Source: Roseiarcus sp963806935
Lineage (GTDB): Bacteria; Pseudomonadota; Alphaproteobacteria; Rhizobiales; Beijerinckiaceae
Direction of reading: 5' to 3'
NCBI GenBank assembly: GCA_963806935.1
Contig: CAWEAT010000008.1
Coordinates: forward strand, 1 to 64,000
Length of the DNA stretch: 64,000 bases
The translations under genes were made by a program, and so were the position numbers. The notes under the pieces are model-generated. The model saw only the letters and a program-made list of their open reading frames with translations. It had not been told where the DNA came from and did not search any database. Shown here piece by piece: positions 52,508 through 62,482 of this stretch. Positions within the stretch are counted from its first letter, which is position 1, and each line of letters begins with the position of its first letter.

Positions 52508-55500
52508 ATGAGCGCCGAGGAGTTTCGAGCTGAAGCCATCCGTTGACGAACTAAAAGCCGCGATCGCGAGCGGGAAGGCTCTTGCTTGTTTGCGGAGCGG
52601 GCGTGAGCACGGCTGTCACCGGCGGCGCGGCGTTCGGTTGGAAGGGCTTGATCGAAAGCGCGATCGACGCCGCTTCCGGAAATCCGCCCGAAGCTTGGGC
52701 CGTCACCTGCAAGGCAAACCTGGCGACGGAAAAAACCGCCCTTTGGCTTTCGGTCGCGGATTTCGTTCAATTAGAGATGGGGGGATGGAACGGGCAGTCC
52801 TATCGGGCGTGGCTCAAGGACAGCGTCGGCAAGCTCGAGGCCAAAAATCCTGATCTCCTCGACGCGATCAAGGATTTGCAGTGCCGGATTGCGACGACGA
52901 ATTATGACGAACTGCTGCGCAAGCGCCTCGGCTGGATGGCTCGGACCTGGCTCAACCCGGAGGCTGTCGCGGAGATCCTGTCCGGCGATCGCAAGGATCT
53001 CGTTTGGCATATTCACGGAGTTTGGGACGAACCCGAGTCGGTTATCTTCTCGTCGTCTGACTACACAAGGGTCCGCAACAGCCCGCAGGCTCAATTTCTT
53101 CAGCAAAGCGTCGCTTTCAACGACACGATAATCTTTATCGGCTGTTCGAACGACGGGCTGGCGGATCAGAATATCGGCAAGCTCTTGGATTGGTTCAGCA
53201 AAGAGTGGGGAGGCCTGGGCAAGAAGCATTTTGCGCTGGTTCGAAAGCCAGATGTTGAGGCGCCGGGCTGGCCCGCCGCCGTCATGCGCATCAGCTATGG
53301 CGACGATTTTGGAGACCTGCCCGATTTCATTCGCAGCCTGGCGCCGCCGCGCGTGCAGCCCAGCCTCGCGAACAGCATCGCGGAGCACATTCCCGAAACG
53401 CCGACGTTCGGCCGCGATGACGAAATCAAGCGCATCGTCCGCGCGGCGTCCTCCCGCAAACCTTGCATCATCACCGGATTGCTGGGCGTCGGCAAAACCA
53501 AGGTCGCCATTGCCGCGGCATACCGCCCCGAGATGGTCACGCAATTCGGCGCGCGGCGCATTTTCGTGAATTTGGAGGGCCGCAGCGACCCGCTGGACAT
53601 TCTGATCCTTCTCGCACGCGAGCTGGGGCTTAAACCGGAACCCAACCAAAACAGCACGCTGGCCGCGATCCGCTACAATTGCCAGGAAGCGCCCGCGTTC
53701 GCGATTCTCGACAATGCCGAAAAGCTGGCCGAAGAGAATCAAAGCGAGGCGGTCCGTGTCCTTGGCTTGATCGCCAACATTCCCAACCTCTCTATCCTGG
53801 TCACCTCTCGTGTACCCTTTGCAGGCCTCGCCGGGTGGGAGGCCATCCATAATCTCCCCTCCTTGCCGCCTGAGGAGGCCCGCGCCCTATTCCTCAGCAT
53901 CGCAACCGCCATCCAGCAGGACGACCCCGATCTGCAGGTGCTGCTCGACGCGATGGAAGGGCATGCCTTGTCTCTCACCATTCTCGCGAGCCGCGTCGAC
54001 GCCGATTTGCGCCTGAAACCGATGCTGGAGCGGTGGCAGCGAGAGAAAGGGGAGTTGCTGACGCTAAATCCGGAGGCGGAAACCCGGATGACGTCGACCC
54101 GCGCCTCCGTTCGATTGTCGCTCACCTCGCAGCACATGACGAGCATGGCCCGGCGGCTGCTGACCGTCCTCGGGTTCCTTCCCGGCGGTTTGCCGGCGAG
54201 CGGACTGAAGGGATTTTTTGGTCGCGAAGACATGCAGATGACAAGCAAGAAATCCGATGATGCAACCGAGGTGCTTCGCCGGCTGAGACTCATCATGCCA
54301 CGCGCCGATGGTTCGCTACGCCTGATCAATCCTCTGCGCGAATGCGTCAAGCTCGAGCTCCCGCTCAAAAGTCCCGATCTCGACCGCGTCGTCAGCGCCG
54401 GGCTCAAGCTGATGACGAAGGCGGGGCGCCGTGCGACGGAAAGCCTGTCCGAGGGTGACTCGGACGCTCAATTCCATCTCGGCAATTTCCCTGAAATCCT
54501 GACGGCGGTTCCGCTTGTGGCGTCGATGGCTAAAGTGAAGACCGCGGTCGAGTCGGCGCGCGTCTTGACGACGGACGCCAGTCGCATGGCCCCGAATGCA
54601 TTCGTCGACCTCGCGAAATTCCTCCGCGCCTATCCGAATTCCGAGTCGGCGATTGCCCTGGCGCTGAGTGTCGCCGGCGGTCTCTCAATGCGACGGGAAG
54701 ACCTGGACGGAGCGATGAAGCTTCTGGAGGAAGCCCGCGCGGCCGCCGTCGAGGGTCACGATGAAGCCGGCGAGGCCAACGCGCTGCTGGCGCTCGGCGA
54801 TCTCGCGCTCCGCCGCGACGACCTTGAGGGCGCAAAGACGCATCTCGAGACGGCGCGAGCGATCTTCACCCGGATCGCGGACAGATCCGGTGAGGCCAAC
54901 GTGCTCCTGCTGCTTGGGGATCTCGCGCATCGGCACGCGGACCACGAAGGCGCAAAGACGCTTCTCGAACAATCGCGCGCGATCGCCGTGCGCGCCGGCC
55001 ATCATCTCGGGGAGGCCAACGCAATTCAGCGCCTTGGCGATCTCGCGCTTCATCGCGACGACCTCGAAGGCGCAAAGACCCTTCTCGAGGCGTCGCGCAA
55101 GATGCATGCCCGGATCGGCGACAGCCTGGGCGAGGCCAATGACCTTCAACTGCTCGGCACGCTCGCGCTTCATCGCGAAGACCTTGATGGCGCAAAGACG
55201 TTCCTCGAGGCCGCGCGCGCGTTCCAAACCCGGATCGGCGACAGCCTGGGCGAGGCGAATGTGCTTGAAACGCTTGGCAGGCTCGCGCTGCGCCGCGACG
55301 ACCTCGAAGGCGCAACCACGCTCCTCGAGGCTTCGCGGACGCTCCACGCCCGCATCGGCGATGGCCTGGGCGAGGCCAATGCCCTTCAAACGCTCGGCGC
55401 GCTCGCGCTCTGGCGCAACGACCTTGAAGGCGCGAAGACAATTCTCGAAACCGCGCGCTCGACCCATGTTCGAAGTCGGCAACAAGCTCGGAGAAGCGAA

Positions 55501-55885
55501 TACGCTCTTTCTTCTCGGGTTGGTCTTGACTCAGGAAGAGACGGCGCGAGCGGAGAAGACGCTTGGCGAAGCGCTCGGGAAATACCATGACCTGAACGAG
55601 CGCTGGGGAATCGTGCAGGCCGAGCTGCGCCTCGCGCAAATCGCCGAGGCGCGTGGCGACCCGAGCCGCCTGGCTTCCGCCACGGCGCACGTTCTCGAAC
55701 TGGAGACGCGAGATCAAACGCGCTTGGCTGGGCCCGGTTGGCGGGACTTTTGCGCGAGCCTGCTGGAGAACGATCCGGAACGACGGCAGGCTCTGCGCAA
55801 GGGCGCCCGGGCGTCCTGGACAGCCATAGGCGCGCTGGGTCTGGTGAGAGAAATGCTCGACTTCACTATTGAGATCCGCCCGTAA
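52508..55885 (+). CDS. SIR2-STAND NTPase-TPR protein, candidate anti-phage defence gene (three frameshifts as read)
   Basis: The N-terminal SIR2_2-type domain (residues about 20-290) has 'GKALLVCGAGVS', 'RIATTNYDELLRKRL', 'VWHIHGVWDEPESVIFSSSD' with the catalytic His, and 'IFIGCSNDGL'. An NB-ARC-like STAND NTPase follows: Walker A 'GLLGVGKTK' near residue 322, Walker B 'FAILDNAEKL', sensor 'LSILVTSRVPF' and a winged-helix region. At least seven 40-residue TPR repeats form the sensor arm (residues about 731-1010). By analogy with SIR2-STAND (Avs5-like) proteins, a phage trigger would drive NTPase-dependent assembly and NAD depletion. Frames change near 52527, 52580 and 55466; removing three bases gives 1,124 residues from ATG 52508. 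The start is uncertain because no well-spaced ribosome-binding site precedes it. Confidence 0.88.
54700..55539 (+). repeat. seven 120-bp (40-residue) TPR-coding repeats
   Basis: Units start at 54700, 54820, 54940, 55060, 55180, 55300 and 55420, exactly 120 bases apart. Each encodes a pattern such as DLEGAKTLLEASR followed by 'IGDSLGEANALQTLGALALR'. The later four are nearly identical in DNA over long parts (for example GACCTCGAAGGCGCAAAGAC), so they duplicated recently. Confidence 0.92.
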
Positions 55886-55906
55886 GGGCGCGGACCGCGA
55901 GCCCCT

Positions 55907-58900
55907 CTACCCTTTCTTGGCGGCAATCTTGGCGATCTCGCGCATGATGATGAGCGTGCCCTCGAGGCGGTCCTCGAGCTTCTCGAACTCGTCCGTCACG
56001 ACGATGCGCATGTCGGGGCGGACGCGGGCGCGCTCGCCCTGGGCGGCGACCCATTTGACCAGCGCGGCTGGGTTGGCGAACGACTTGCCGCGGAAGGCGA
56101 GCGTCAGGCCTTTCGCGCCGGCCTCGAGCTTTTCGACATTGGCGCGGCGGCAGAGGGCCTTGATCTGCACCAGGCTGAGCAGCAGCCCGACTTCCGGCGG
56201 CGGCGGGCCAAAGCGGTCGACGATTTCGGCGCCCATTGCGTCGATCTCGGCGTCGTCCTCGAGCGCCGAGAGGCGGCGATAGAGCGCGAGCCGGGTCGGC
56301 AAATCGGGGATATAGGCTTCCGGGATCGTCACCGGCGCGCCGAGCTGGATGGTCGGCGACCACATGTCCTCGGCCGGCGCGTCCTCGCCCGACTTGATGC
56401 GCTCGACCGCCTCGCGCACCATCTGCTGATAGAGCTCGTAGCCGACCTCCTTGATGTGGCCGGACTGCTCTTCGCCGAGCAGATTGCCGGCGCCGCGCAG
56501 GTCGAGGTCGTGGCTCGCAAGCTGAAAGCCGGCGCCGAGCGTGTCGAGAGATTGCAGGACGGCGAGGCGCTTCTCGGCCTGCGGCGTGATCCTGGCCTTG
56601 GCCGGAGTGGTGAAATAGGCATAGGCGCGCACTTTGGAGCGGCCGACGCGGCCGCGCAGCTGATAGAGCTGAGCCAGGCCAAACATATCGGCGCGATGCA
56701 CGATCATGGTGTTGGCGCGCGGGATGTCGAGGCCGGATTCGACGATCGCGGTCGACAAGAGGATGTCGTACTTGCCGTCGTAGAAGGCGCCGATCTTGTC
56801 CTCGAGCTCTCGCGCCGCCATTTGCCCGTGGGCGACGACGAATTTGCACTCGGGCGCGTTCTGGCGCAGGAACGCCGCCGCTTCGTCGAGGTCCTCGATC
56901 CGCGGGCAGACATAGAACGACTGTCCGCCGCGATAGCGCTCGCGCAGCAGAGCCTCGCGGACGATCAGCGCGTCGAACGGGGAAACGAAGGTGCGCACCG
57001 CGAGCCGGTCGATCGGCGGGGTCGCGATGATCGACATCTCGCGCACGCCCGTCATCGCCAGTTGCAGCGTGCGGGGGATCGGCGTCGCCGACAACGTCAG
57101 CACATGCACTTCCGACCGCAGTTCCTTCAGCCGCTCCTTGTGGCCGACGCCGAAATGCTGCTCCTCGTCGACGACGACGAGGCCGAGGTCCTTGAAGCTC
57201 ACGGTCTTGCCGAGGACCGCATGCGTGCCGACGACGATGTCGATTGCGCCGTCGGCGAGGCCTTTCTTCACCTCGCGCGTCTCGGCCGCGCCGACCATGC
57301 GCGAGAGCTGGCCGATGCCGACCGGCAGGCCGGCGAAGCGATCGCGGAAGTTCTTGGCGTGCTGGCGCGCGAGCAGCGTAGTCGGGGCGACAATCACGGT
57401 CTGCTTGCCGTTGATCGCAGCGGCGAAGGCGGCGCGCAGCGCAACCTCGGTCTTGCCGAAGCCGACGTCACCGCAAACCAGCCGGTCCATCGGTCGGCCG
57501 GCGGCGAGATCGTCGAGCGTGGCCTGGATCGCGCTCTCCTGGTCGGGCGTCTCCTCATAGGGAAAGCGGGCGCAGAATTCGTCGTAGAGGCCTTCCGGGG
57601 CCGTGAGGCGCGGCGCGACATGCATCATCCGCTGGGCGGCGACGCGGATGAGCTCGCCGGCCATCTCGCGCACGCGTTTCTTCAATCGCGCCTTGCGCGA
57701 CTGCCAGCCGGCCCCGCCGAGCCGGTCGAGTTCGCCGGTTTCCGAGCCGTAGCGCGACAGGAGCTCGAGATTCTCGACCGGCAGGAAAAGCCGGTCGCCG
57801 CCGGCGTAGTGAAGCTCGAGGCAGTCGTGCGGGGCGCCCGCGGCCTCGATCGTCTGCAGGCCGACGAAACGCCCGACGCCATGGTCGATATGGACGACGA
57901 GATCGCCGGCGGTCAGCGCGCTCGCCTCCGCCAGCACGTCCTGGGCGCGGCGCCGGCGCCGCGATTGGCGCACGAGCCGGTCGCCGAGAATGTCCTGTTC
58001 GCCGATGATGGCGAAACCAGGCGCCTCGAACCCCTGCTCGAGGGCGATGACGGCGAGCGGCAGCGCGCCGGCGCGCGCGGTCTTCGCCTGGTGATAGGAC
58101 GAGACGAAATCGAGCGACTTCAAGCCATGCTCGGCGAGCACATGGCTCAGGCGTTCGCGCGAGCCGTCGCTCCAGCCGGCGACGATGACATTCAAGCCTT
58201 GCGCCCGCAGAGCTTTCACGTGGGCGACCGCGGCGTCGAAGACGTTGGCGCTCTCGTTCAGCCGCTCGGGGGCGAAATTACGTCCGGTCCGTCCGCCGCA
58301 ATCGATCGCGTCGGCGGCGTCGGGCGGGGGCTCGAACGGAGTGAGCCGCGCCAGAGGTTGCGCCGCAAGCCGCTCTTTCCACTCGTCTTCGCTCATGTAG
58401 AGCCGGGTGAAGGGCAGCGGCTTATAGTCCGCCTTGACCGGATCCTCCGCGTAGGCCGCGCGGCGGGCGCCATAGTTGTCGGCGATGAGGGCGATGCGCT
58501 CGTGCGCCGCATTCTCGGCGCGTCCATCGAGCACGAACGGCGCGTTCGCGACATAGTCGAACAGAGTGTCGAGGCTTTCGTAGAGCAGCGGCAGCCAGTG
58601 CTCGAGGCCGATCGCGCGCCGCCCTTCGCTGACCGCGGCGTAGAGGTCGTCGTCGCGGGTCGGCGCGCCGAATTCCTGGGCGTAGGCCTGTCGAAAGCGG
58701 CGGATGGATTCCGTGGTCAGCCGCGCCTCGCTCACCGGGACGAGATCGAGCGAGCGCAACTGGGTGGTCGAGCGCTGGGTCTCCGCATCGAAGGCGCGGA
58801 TCGACTCGAGCGTGTCGCCGAAAAAGTCGAGCCGGATCGGCGCCCCCGCGCCAGGCGGATAGAGATCGAGAATGCCGCCGCGCGAGGCATAGTCGCCGAC

Positions 58901-59414
58901 GTCGCGCACCGTGCTTGCCCGGGCGTAGCCGTTCGAACTCGAGCCAGCGCGTGAGATCCTCCATCCGCACGCTGTTGCCCGGCGCAGCGGAAAAGGCGGC
59001 CGAGGCGACGAAGGCGCGCGGCGGGACGCGCTGGGTCAGCGCATTGACGGCGGCGACCAGAATGCGCGGCCGCTCCACGGCGCCTTTGGTTCGCGCGAGC
59101 CGCGCGAGCACGGTCATCCGCTCGGCCGAAATCGCGGCGTTGGGCGAGACGCGGTCGTAGGGCTGGCAATCCCATGACGGAAAGTGCAGCGCTTCGATCT
59201 CGGGCGCGGCGAAAGCGAGCGCATCGATGAACGCTTGCGCGCGCAAGCCGTCGCGAGCGAGGAAGACGAGCGTCACGGCGCGGCTCTCGCCGGCGTTGGC
59301 GAGGGCGCGCGTCAGCTCGGCGACGACGAAGGCGTCATAACCCTCGGGCGCGCGCGCCAGCGTGACGGCGCCGCCCTCCTCGAGGCGGCGGATGGCGGAA
59401 GCGATGGGGGTCAC
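55907..59414 (-). CDS. mfd: transcription-repair coupling factor (frameshifted as read)
   Basis: Mfd removes RNA polymerase stalled at DNA lesions and recruits UvrA. The N-terminal UvrB-homology part contains 'LHFPSWDCQPYDRVSPNAAI'. The middle has 'YASRGGILDLYPPGAGAPIR' and the RNA-polymerase-interacting 'GDLVVHIDHGVGRFVGLQTI'. The helicase has Walker A 'CGDVGFGKTEVALRAAFAAA', 'VVVDEEQHFGVGHKERLK' and 'ILLSTAIVESGLDIPRANTM', then the TRCF C-terminal domain. The frame changes near 58938, between 'LTRWLEFER' and 'YARASTVRDVGDYA'. Removing one base gives 1,168 residues, normal for Mfd. The GTG at 59414 overlaps the sdhE stop (GTGA), which marks the start; this pairing is conserved in alphaproteobacteria. 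Confidence 0.95.
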
Positions 59415-59713
59415 GGCGTCTCGTCGGCGCCCCTCGGAGCCTCGCGCAACCCGCATAGGCGCGCGAACAGCGGGGTTTGAAATTCGCGCGGCGGGGGCTC
59501 GCCGCCGATGATCCAGGCGACGACTTGCGGATCGGGGACATCGAGCAGTCGCTCGAACTCGGCGAGCTCGACTTCCGTCATGGTCGGCAAGTGCGCATCC
59601 GCGAACCGGCCCATGATGAGATCCATCTCACGCACACCGCGGCGCCAGGCGCGAAACAAAATCCGCCGCCGCCGCTCATCGAGCGCGGAACTGCTCAGGG
59701 TTGGGCTGGACAT
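59411..59713 (-). CDS. sdhE: FAD assembly factor for succinate dehydrogenase
   Basis: SdhE (SDHAF2/YgfY) helps attach FAD covalently to the SdhA flavoprotein. The 100-residue protein has the signature RGxxE in 'RAWRRGVREMDLIMGRFAD', followed by 'LAEFERLLDVPDPQVVAWII'. The start ATG at 59713 and length match the family. It overlaps mfd by four bases and is translated just before it. Confidence 0.9.
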   Translation of the reverse strand: MSSPTLSSSALDERRRRILFRAWRRGVREMDLIMGRFADAHLPTMTEVELAEFERLLDVPDPQVVAWIIGGEPPPREFQTPLFARLCGLREAPRGADETP

Positions 59714-59844
59714 GTAACCTTCTCAACGAAATTAGCCGAACGTCGTCACGACCAGACTTGGTCCAGCGTTCCACGCATTTCCGCTCGACGCAGTCTGCCG
59801 AAGGAGGCCTAAACCTTCAGCAGCTGATCAAAGTCGAGGCGTGG

Positions 59845-59867
59845 ATGGCCGGGACAAGCCCGGCCAT
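59845..59867. repeat. REP-like palindrome, second copy
   Basis: ATGGCCGGG (59845-59853) and CCCGGCCAT (59859-59867) pair around five bases, with GACAAGCCCGGCCATGAC matching one arm of the element at 43142-43180. It occupies the 210-base gap between ycaQ and sdhE. Confidence 0.7.
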
Positions 59868-59923
59868 GACGGCTCCGGGTTATAATCGGACCGGGCGCAT
59901 ATGTCAGCGACGCCGCCGTCACG

Positions 59924-61117
59924 TCAACTCGCAGGCCGCTGAAGCGGCTTCGACGGCAGGACGACCTCGGCGAGACCTAGCCATCCCGCGAGTGCGGCAA
60001 GCTCCTCGGAAATCGCGTCCATGGCGTCCGCGGGGGCGTGCGGCTCGAGATGGACGGCGTGGACCAGCAATCGGCCGCCTTGGCGGTCCGCCTTCAGGTC
60101 GAGCCGGGCGATCAGCCGGTCGCCGAGCAGGAAGGGGAGGACATAATAGCCGTGCTGGCGCTTTTCGGCCGGAGTGTAAATCTCGATCCGGTAGTGGAAG
60201 TCGAAGAGCCGCAACGTGCGGGAGCGCTCCCAGACCAGCGGATCGAACGGCGCGAGAAGCGCGCGCGCAGAGATGCGACGCGGCCTGCGGGCGTCGCGAT
60301 GGAGATAGGTGTCGCGAGCCCAGCCGGGGACCTCGACAGGCTCGAGAACACCGGCCTCAAGCAGCGACTCGATGGCCTCTTTCGCGTCGTTCGGGCCAAG
60401 TCGGAAATAATCGCGCAGTTCCTGCGCCGTCGCGACGCCGAGCGCGCTGGCCGCGCGCTCGACAAGCGCGCGCTTCGCATCCTTCTCATTCGGAGTGGGC
60501 AGGGCGAGGATCTCGGGCGGAATGACGCGCTCGGTGAGGTCGTAGACCCGTTCGAAGCTGCCGCGCCGGGTCGCGGTGGTGATGTGGCCGGCCCAGAACA
60601 GCCACTCGAGCGCCTGTTTGGCGTCGCCCCATTGCCACCAGCCCGACCGGCCGCGTTTTTCCTCGAGGTCCGAGGCGGCGCTGGGCCCCTCGTTGCGGAT
60701 GCGATTGAGAAGAGCTTCGGCCTCGGCCCGGCGTTCGCCCGCGAACAGCCGCAGCCCCTTCCAGCCGGCGCCCCCGCGGTCGGCGCGGGCCATCCGCCAG
60801 CGCAGCAGGGGATGGAGCGCCAGCGGCAGGAGCGAGGCCTCATGGGCCCAGTATTCGAACAGCCTACGCTTCCTGCGGCTGCCCCAGGCGGCCGAGTCGA
60901 TCAGCGATCGGTCATAGGGTCCGAGGCGAGAGAAGGCTGGCAGGTAATGGGCTCGGACCAGGACGTTGACGCTGTCGATCTGGTGCAGCGAGAGCCGGTC
61001 GATGGTCTTGAGCCATCGTGCGGCCGTGACCCTCTCTGGGCGCGGGCCGCCAAAGCCCTGGGCGGCAAGAGCGATCCGCCGCGCCTCGGCAAGGGAGAGC
61101 TTTTCCACCTTCGTCAC
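59924..61117 (-). CDS. ycaQ: YcaQ/AlkZ-family DNA glycosylase (winged-helix, DUF1006-like)
   Basis: A 397-residue protein of the HTH_42 family, whose E. coli member YcaQ unhooks interstrand DNA cross-links. The putative catalytic Q-x-D is in 'LSLHQIDSVNVLVRAHYLPA', followed by 'FSRLGPYDRS' and 'LFEYWAHEASLLPLALHPLL'. Winged-helix repeats come next, then 'LLAPFDPLVWERSRTLRLFD' and 'YYVLPFLLGDRLIARLDLKA'. The GTG at 61117 overlaps the stop of the EamA transporter gene (GTGA), so the two are coupled. Activity is inferred from the family. Confidence 0.87.
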   Translation of the reverse strand: MTKVEKLSLAEARRIALAAQGFGGPRPERVTAARWLKTIDRLSLHQIDSVNVLVRAHYLPAFSRLGPYDRSLIDSAAWGSRRKRRLFEYWAHEASLLPLALHPLLRWRMARADRGGAGWKGLRLFAGERRAEAEALLNRIRNEGPSAASDLEEKRGRSGWWQWGDAKQALEWLFWAGHITTATRRGSFERVYDLTERVIPPEILALPTPNEKDAKRALVERAASALGVATAQELRDYFRLGPNDAKEAIESLLEAGVLEPVEVPGWARDTYLHRDARRPRRISARALLAPFDPLVWERSRTLRLFDFHYRIEIYTPAEKRQHGYYVLPFLLGDRLIARLDLKADRQGGRLLVHAVHLEPHAPADAMDAISEELAALAGWLGLAEVVLPSKPLQRPAS

Positions 61118-62038
61118 GTCGCTCCGCTCGCCGCCCTCCGTCCGAATAGCGGCGCGAACTCCGCCGCGGCGGCGCCGGCGAGGATCAGCACACAGCCAAG
61201 CGCGCCGATGGCGGTCAGACGCTCGCTCAGCATTACCGCGCCCGCGACCGCCGCGAAGACGCTTTCAAGAGCGAGGATGAGCGCCGCCTCGGCCGGCGGG
61301 GTATGCGCCTGGGCGAAGATCTGCATCGTGTAGGCGAGCGCACCTGAAACGATTCCGGCGAACAGGATCGTCGGCGCGGTCGCGGCGAGCGCGCCCGGCG
61401 GCGTCGAATTCCAGAACGGCCGAGAACAGCGCGGCAAGTCCGGCGCAAACTGCATATTGCACGAAGGCAAGCAGGAGCGGCCGGCCGGAGCGGGCAAGGA
61501 AGATCGGCGTCAGCGCAATGCCGGTCGCCCAGGCGAAATCGGCGAGGAGGACGAGCGCATCGCCAGGGTTTGGAGGACTGAGCCCGCCGCCCGAAGCGAG
61601 CAGCCAGGCTCCAATGAGCGACACCAGACCCGCGGCGATCACGACCGCTCGCGGCCGCGCGCCGCTCAGCGCCCACACGGCGAACGGGGTGAGCACCACG
61701 TAGGTTGCGGTCAGAAAGCCAGCGTTCGTAGCGGTCGTCGTTTCGATCCCGGCCTGCTGCAGGGTCGTGCCCAGGAAGAGGGTGATCCCGATCGCGAGCG
61801 CGAGGCGCCATTCGTCGCGCCGCAGCGGGTGCGGCTTCCGGCGGAATTCCCATAGCGCGAGCGGCGCAAGCGCGATGGCCGATACGGCGAAACGCGCGGC
61901 GACAAAGGCGAGCGCAGGCATGGTCGCGGTGGCGTATTTCTGCGCGACGAAGGTCACGCCCCACAGGAAGGCGGTCATGAGCAGCAGACCGTCCGCGCGG
62001 AGCCGGCTCAGGCCGCCCACAGTTCCGAAAGAACCCAC
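61114..62038 (-). CDS. EamA/DMT-family transporter (frameshifted as read)
   Basis: An inner-membrane drug/metabolite transporter with two EamA domains and ten helices. The first half has 'LLLMTAFLWGVTFVAQKYAT' and 'LFLGTTLQQAGIETTTATNA'; the second has 'ALVLLADFAWATGIALTPIF' and, after the frame change near 61395, 'ATAPTILFAGIVSGALAYTM' and 'AALILALESVFAAVAGAVML'. Removing one base gives 307 residues, typical of the family. GTG 62038 starts the gene three bases after the mce stop, which makes an operon mce-transporter-ycaQ. The substrate is unknown. Confidence 0.88.
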
Positions 62039-62041
62039 GAG

Positions 62042-62447
62042 CTATGCCTGCTCGATCTCGATCAGCGTTCCGCCGAAGTCCTTCGGGTGCAAGAACAGGA
62101 CCGGCTTGCCGTGGGCGCCGATTTTCGGGTCGCCGTCACCGAGCACGCGCACGCCCCTGGCTTTGAGCTGGTCGCGAGCCGCGATGATGTCCGCGACCTC
62201 GTAGCAGAGATGATGCATGCCGCCTTCAGGATTGCGCTCGAGGAATTTGGCGATCGGCGAGTTCGCGCCCAAAGGATGAAGCAATTCGATCTTCGCGTTG
62301 GGCAGTTCGACGAACACCACCGTCACGCCATGATCGGGCTCGGGCTTTGGGGCCGAGACGCGCGCGCCGAGGGTCTCCGCGATAGGCGTCCGCGGCCTTG
62401 TCGAGATCGGGGACGACGACGGCGACGTGGTTCAGTTTTCCAATCAT
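62042..62447 (-). CDS. mce: methylmalonyl-CoA epimerase (frameshifted as read)
   Basis: This vicinal-oxygen-chelate metalloenzyme interconverts (R)- and (S)-methylmalonyl-CoA in propionate metabolism. The N-terminus is 'MIGKLNHVAVVVPDLDKAAD', with the first metal His. After a frame change near 62378 it continues 'ETLGARVSAPKPEPDHGVTV', then 'NPEGGMHHLCYEVADI' with further ligands and the last Glu in 'GGTLIEIEQA'. Removing one base gives 134 residues, exactly the family's usual length. ATG 62447 fits the conserved start; the frame is open to 62486. In alphaproteobacteria mce usually follows the RNase J gene, and here an SDR gene lies between. Confidence 0.93.
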
Positions 62448-62482
62448 GGTCTCCCCAGCTTCGCCGCGCGGGTTCGCTTCGC

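Noticed and set aside
54700..55539. 120-base repeats considered as CRISPR or satellite DNA
   Set aside because: They are in frame and encode TPR-type helix pairs continuous with the protein.
56456..58954. An 832-codon plus-strand open frame opposite mfd
   Set aside because: It lies entirely antisense to the clear helicase motifs of Mfd and has the composition of a GC-rich shadow frame.
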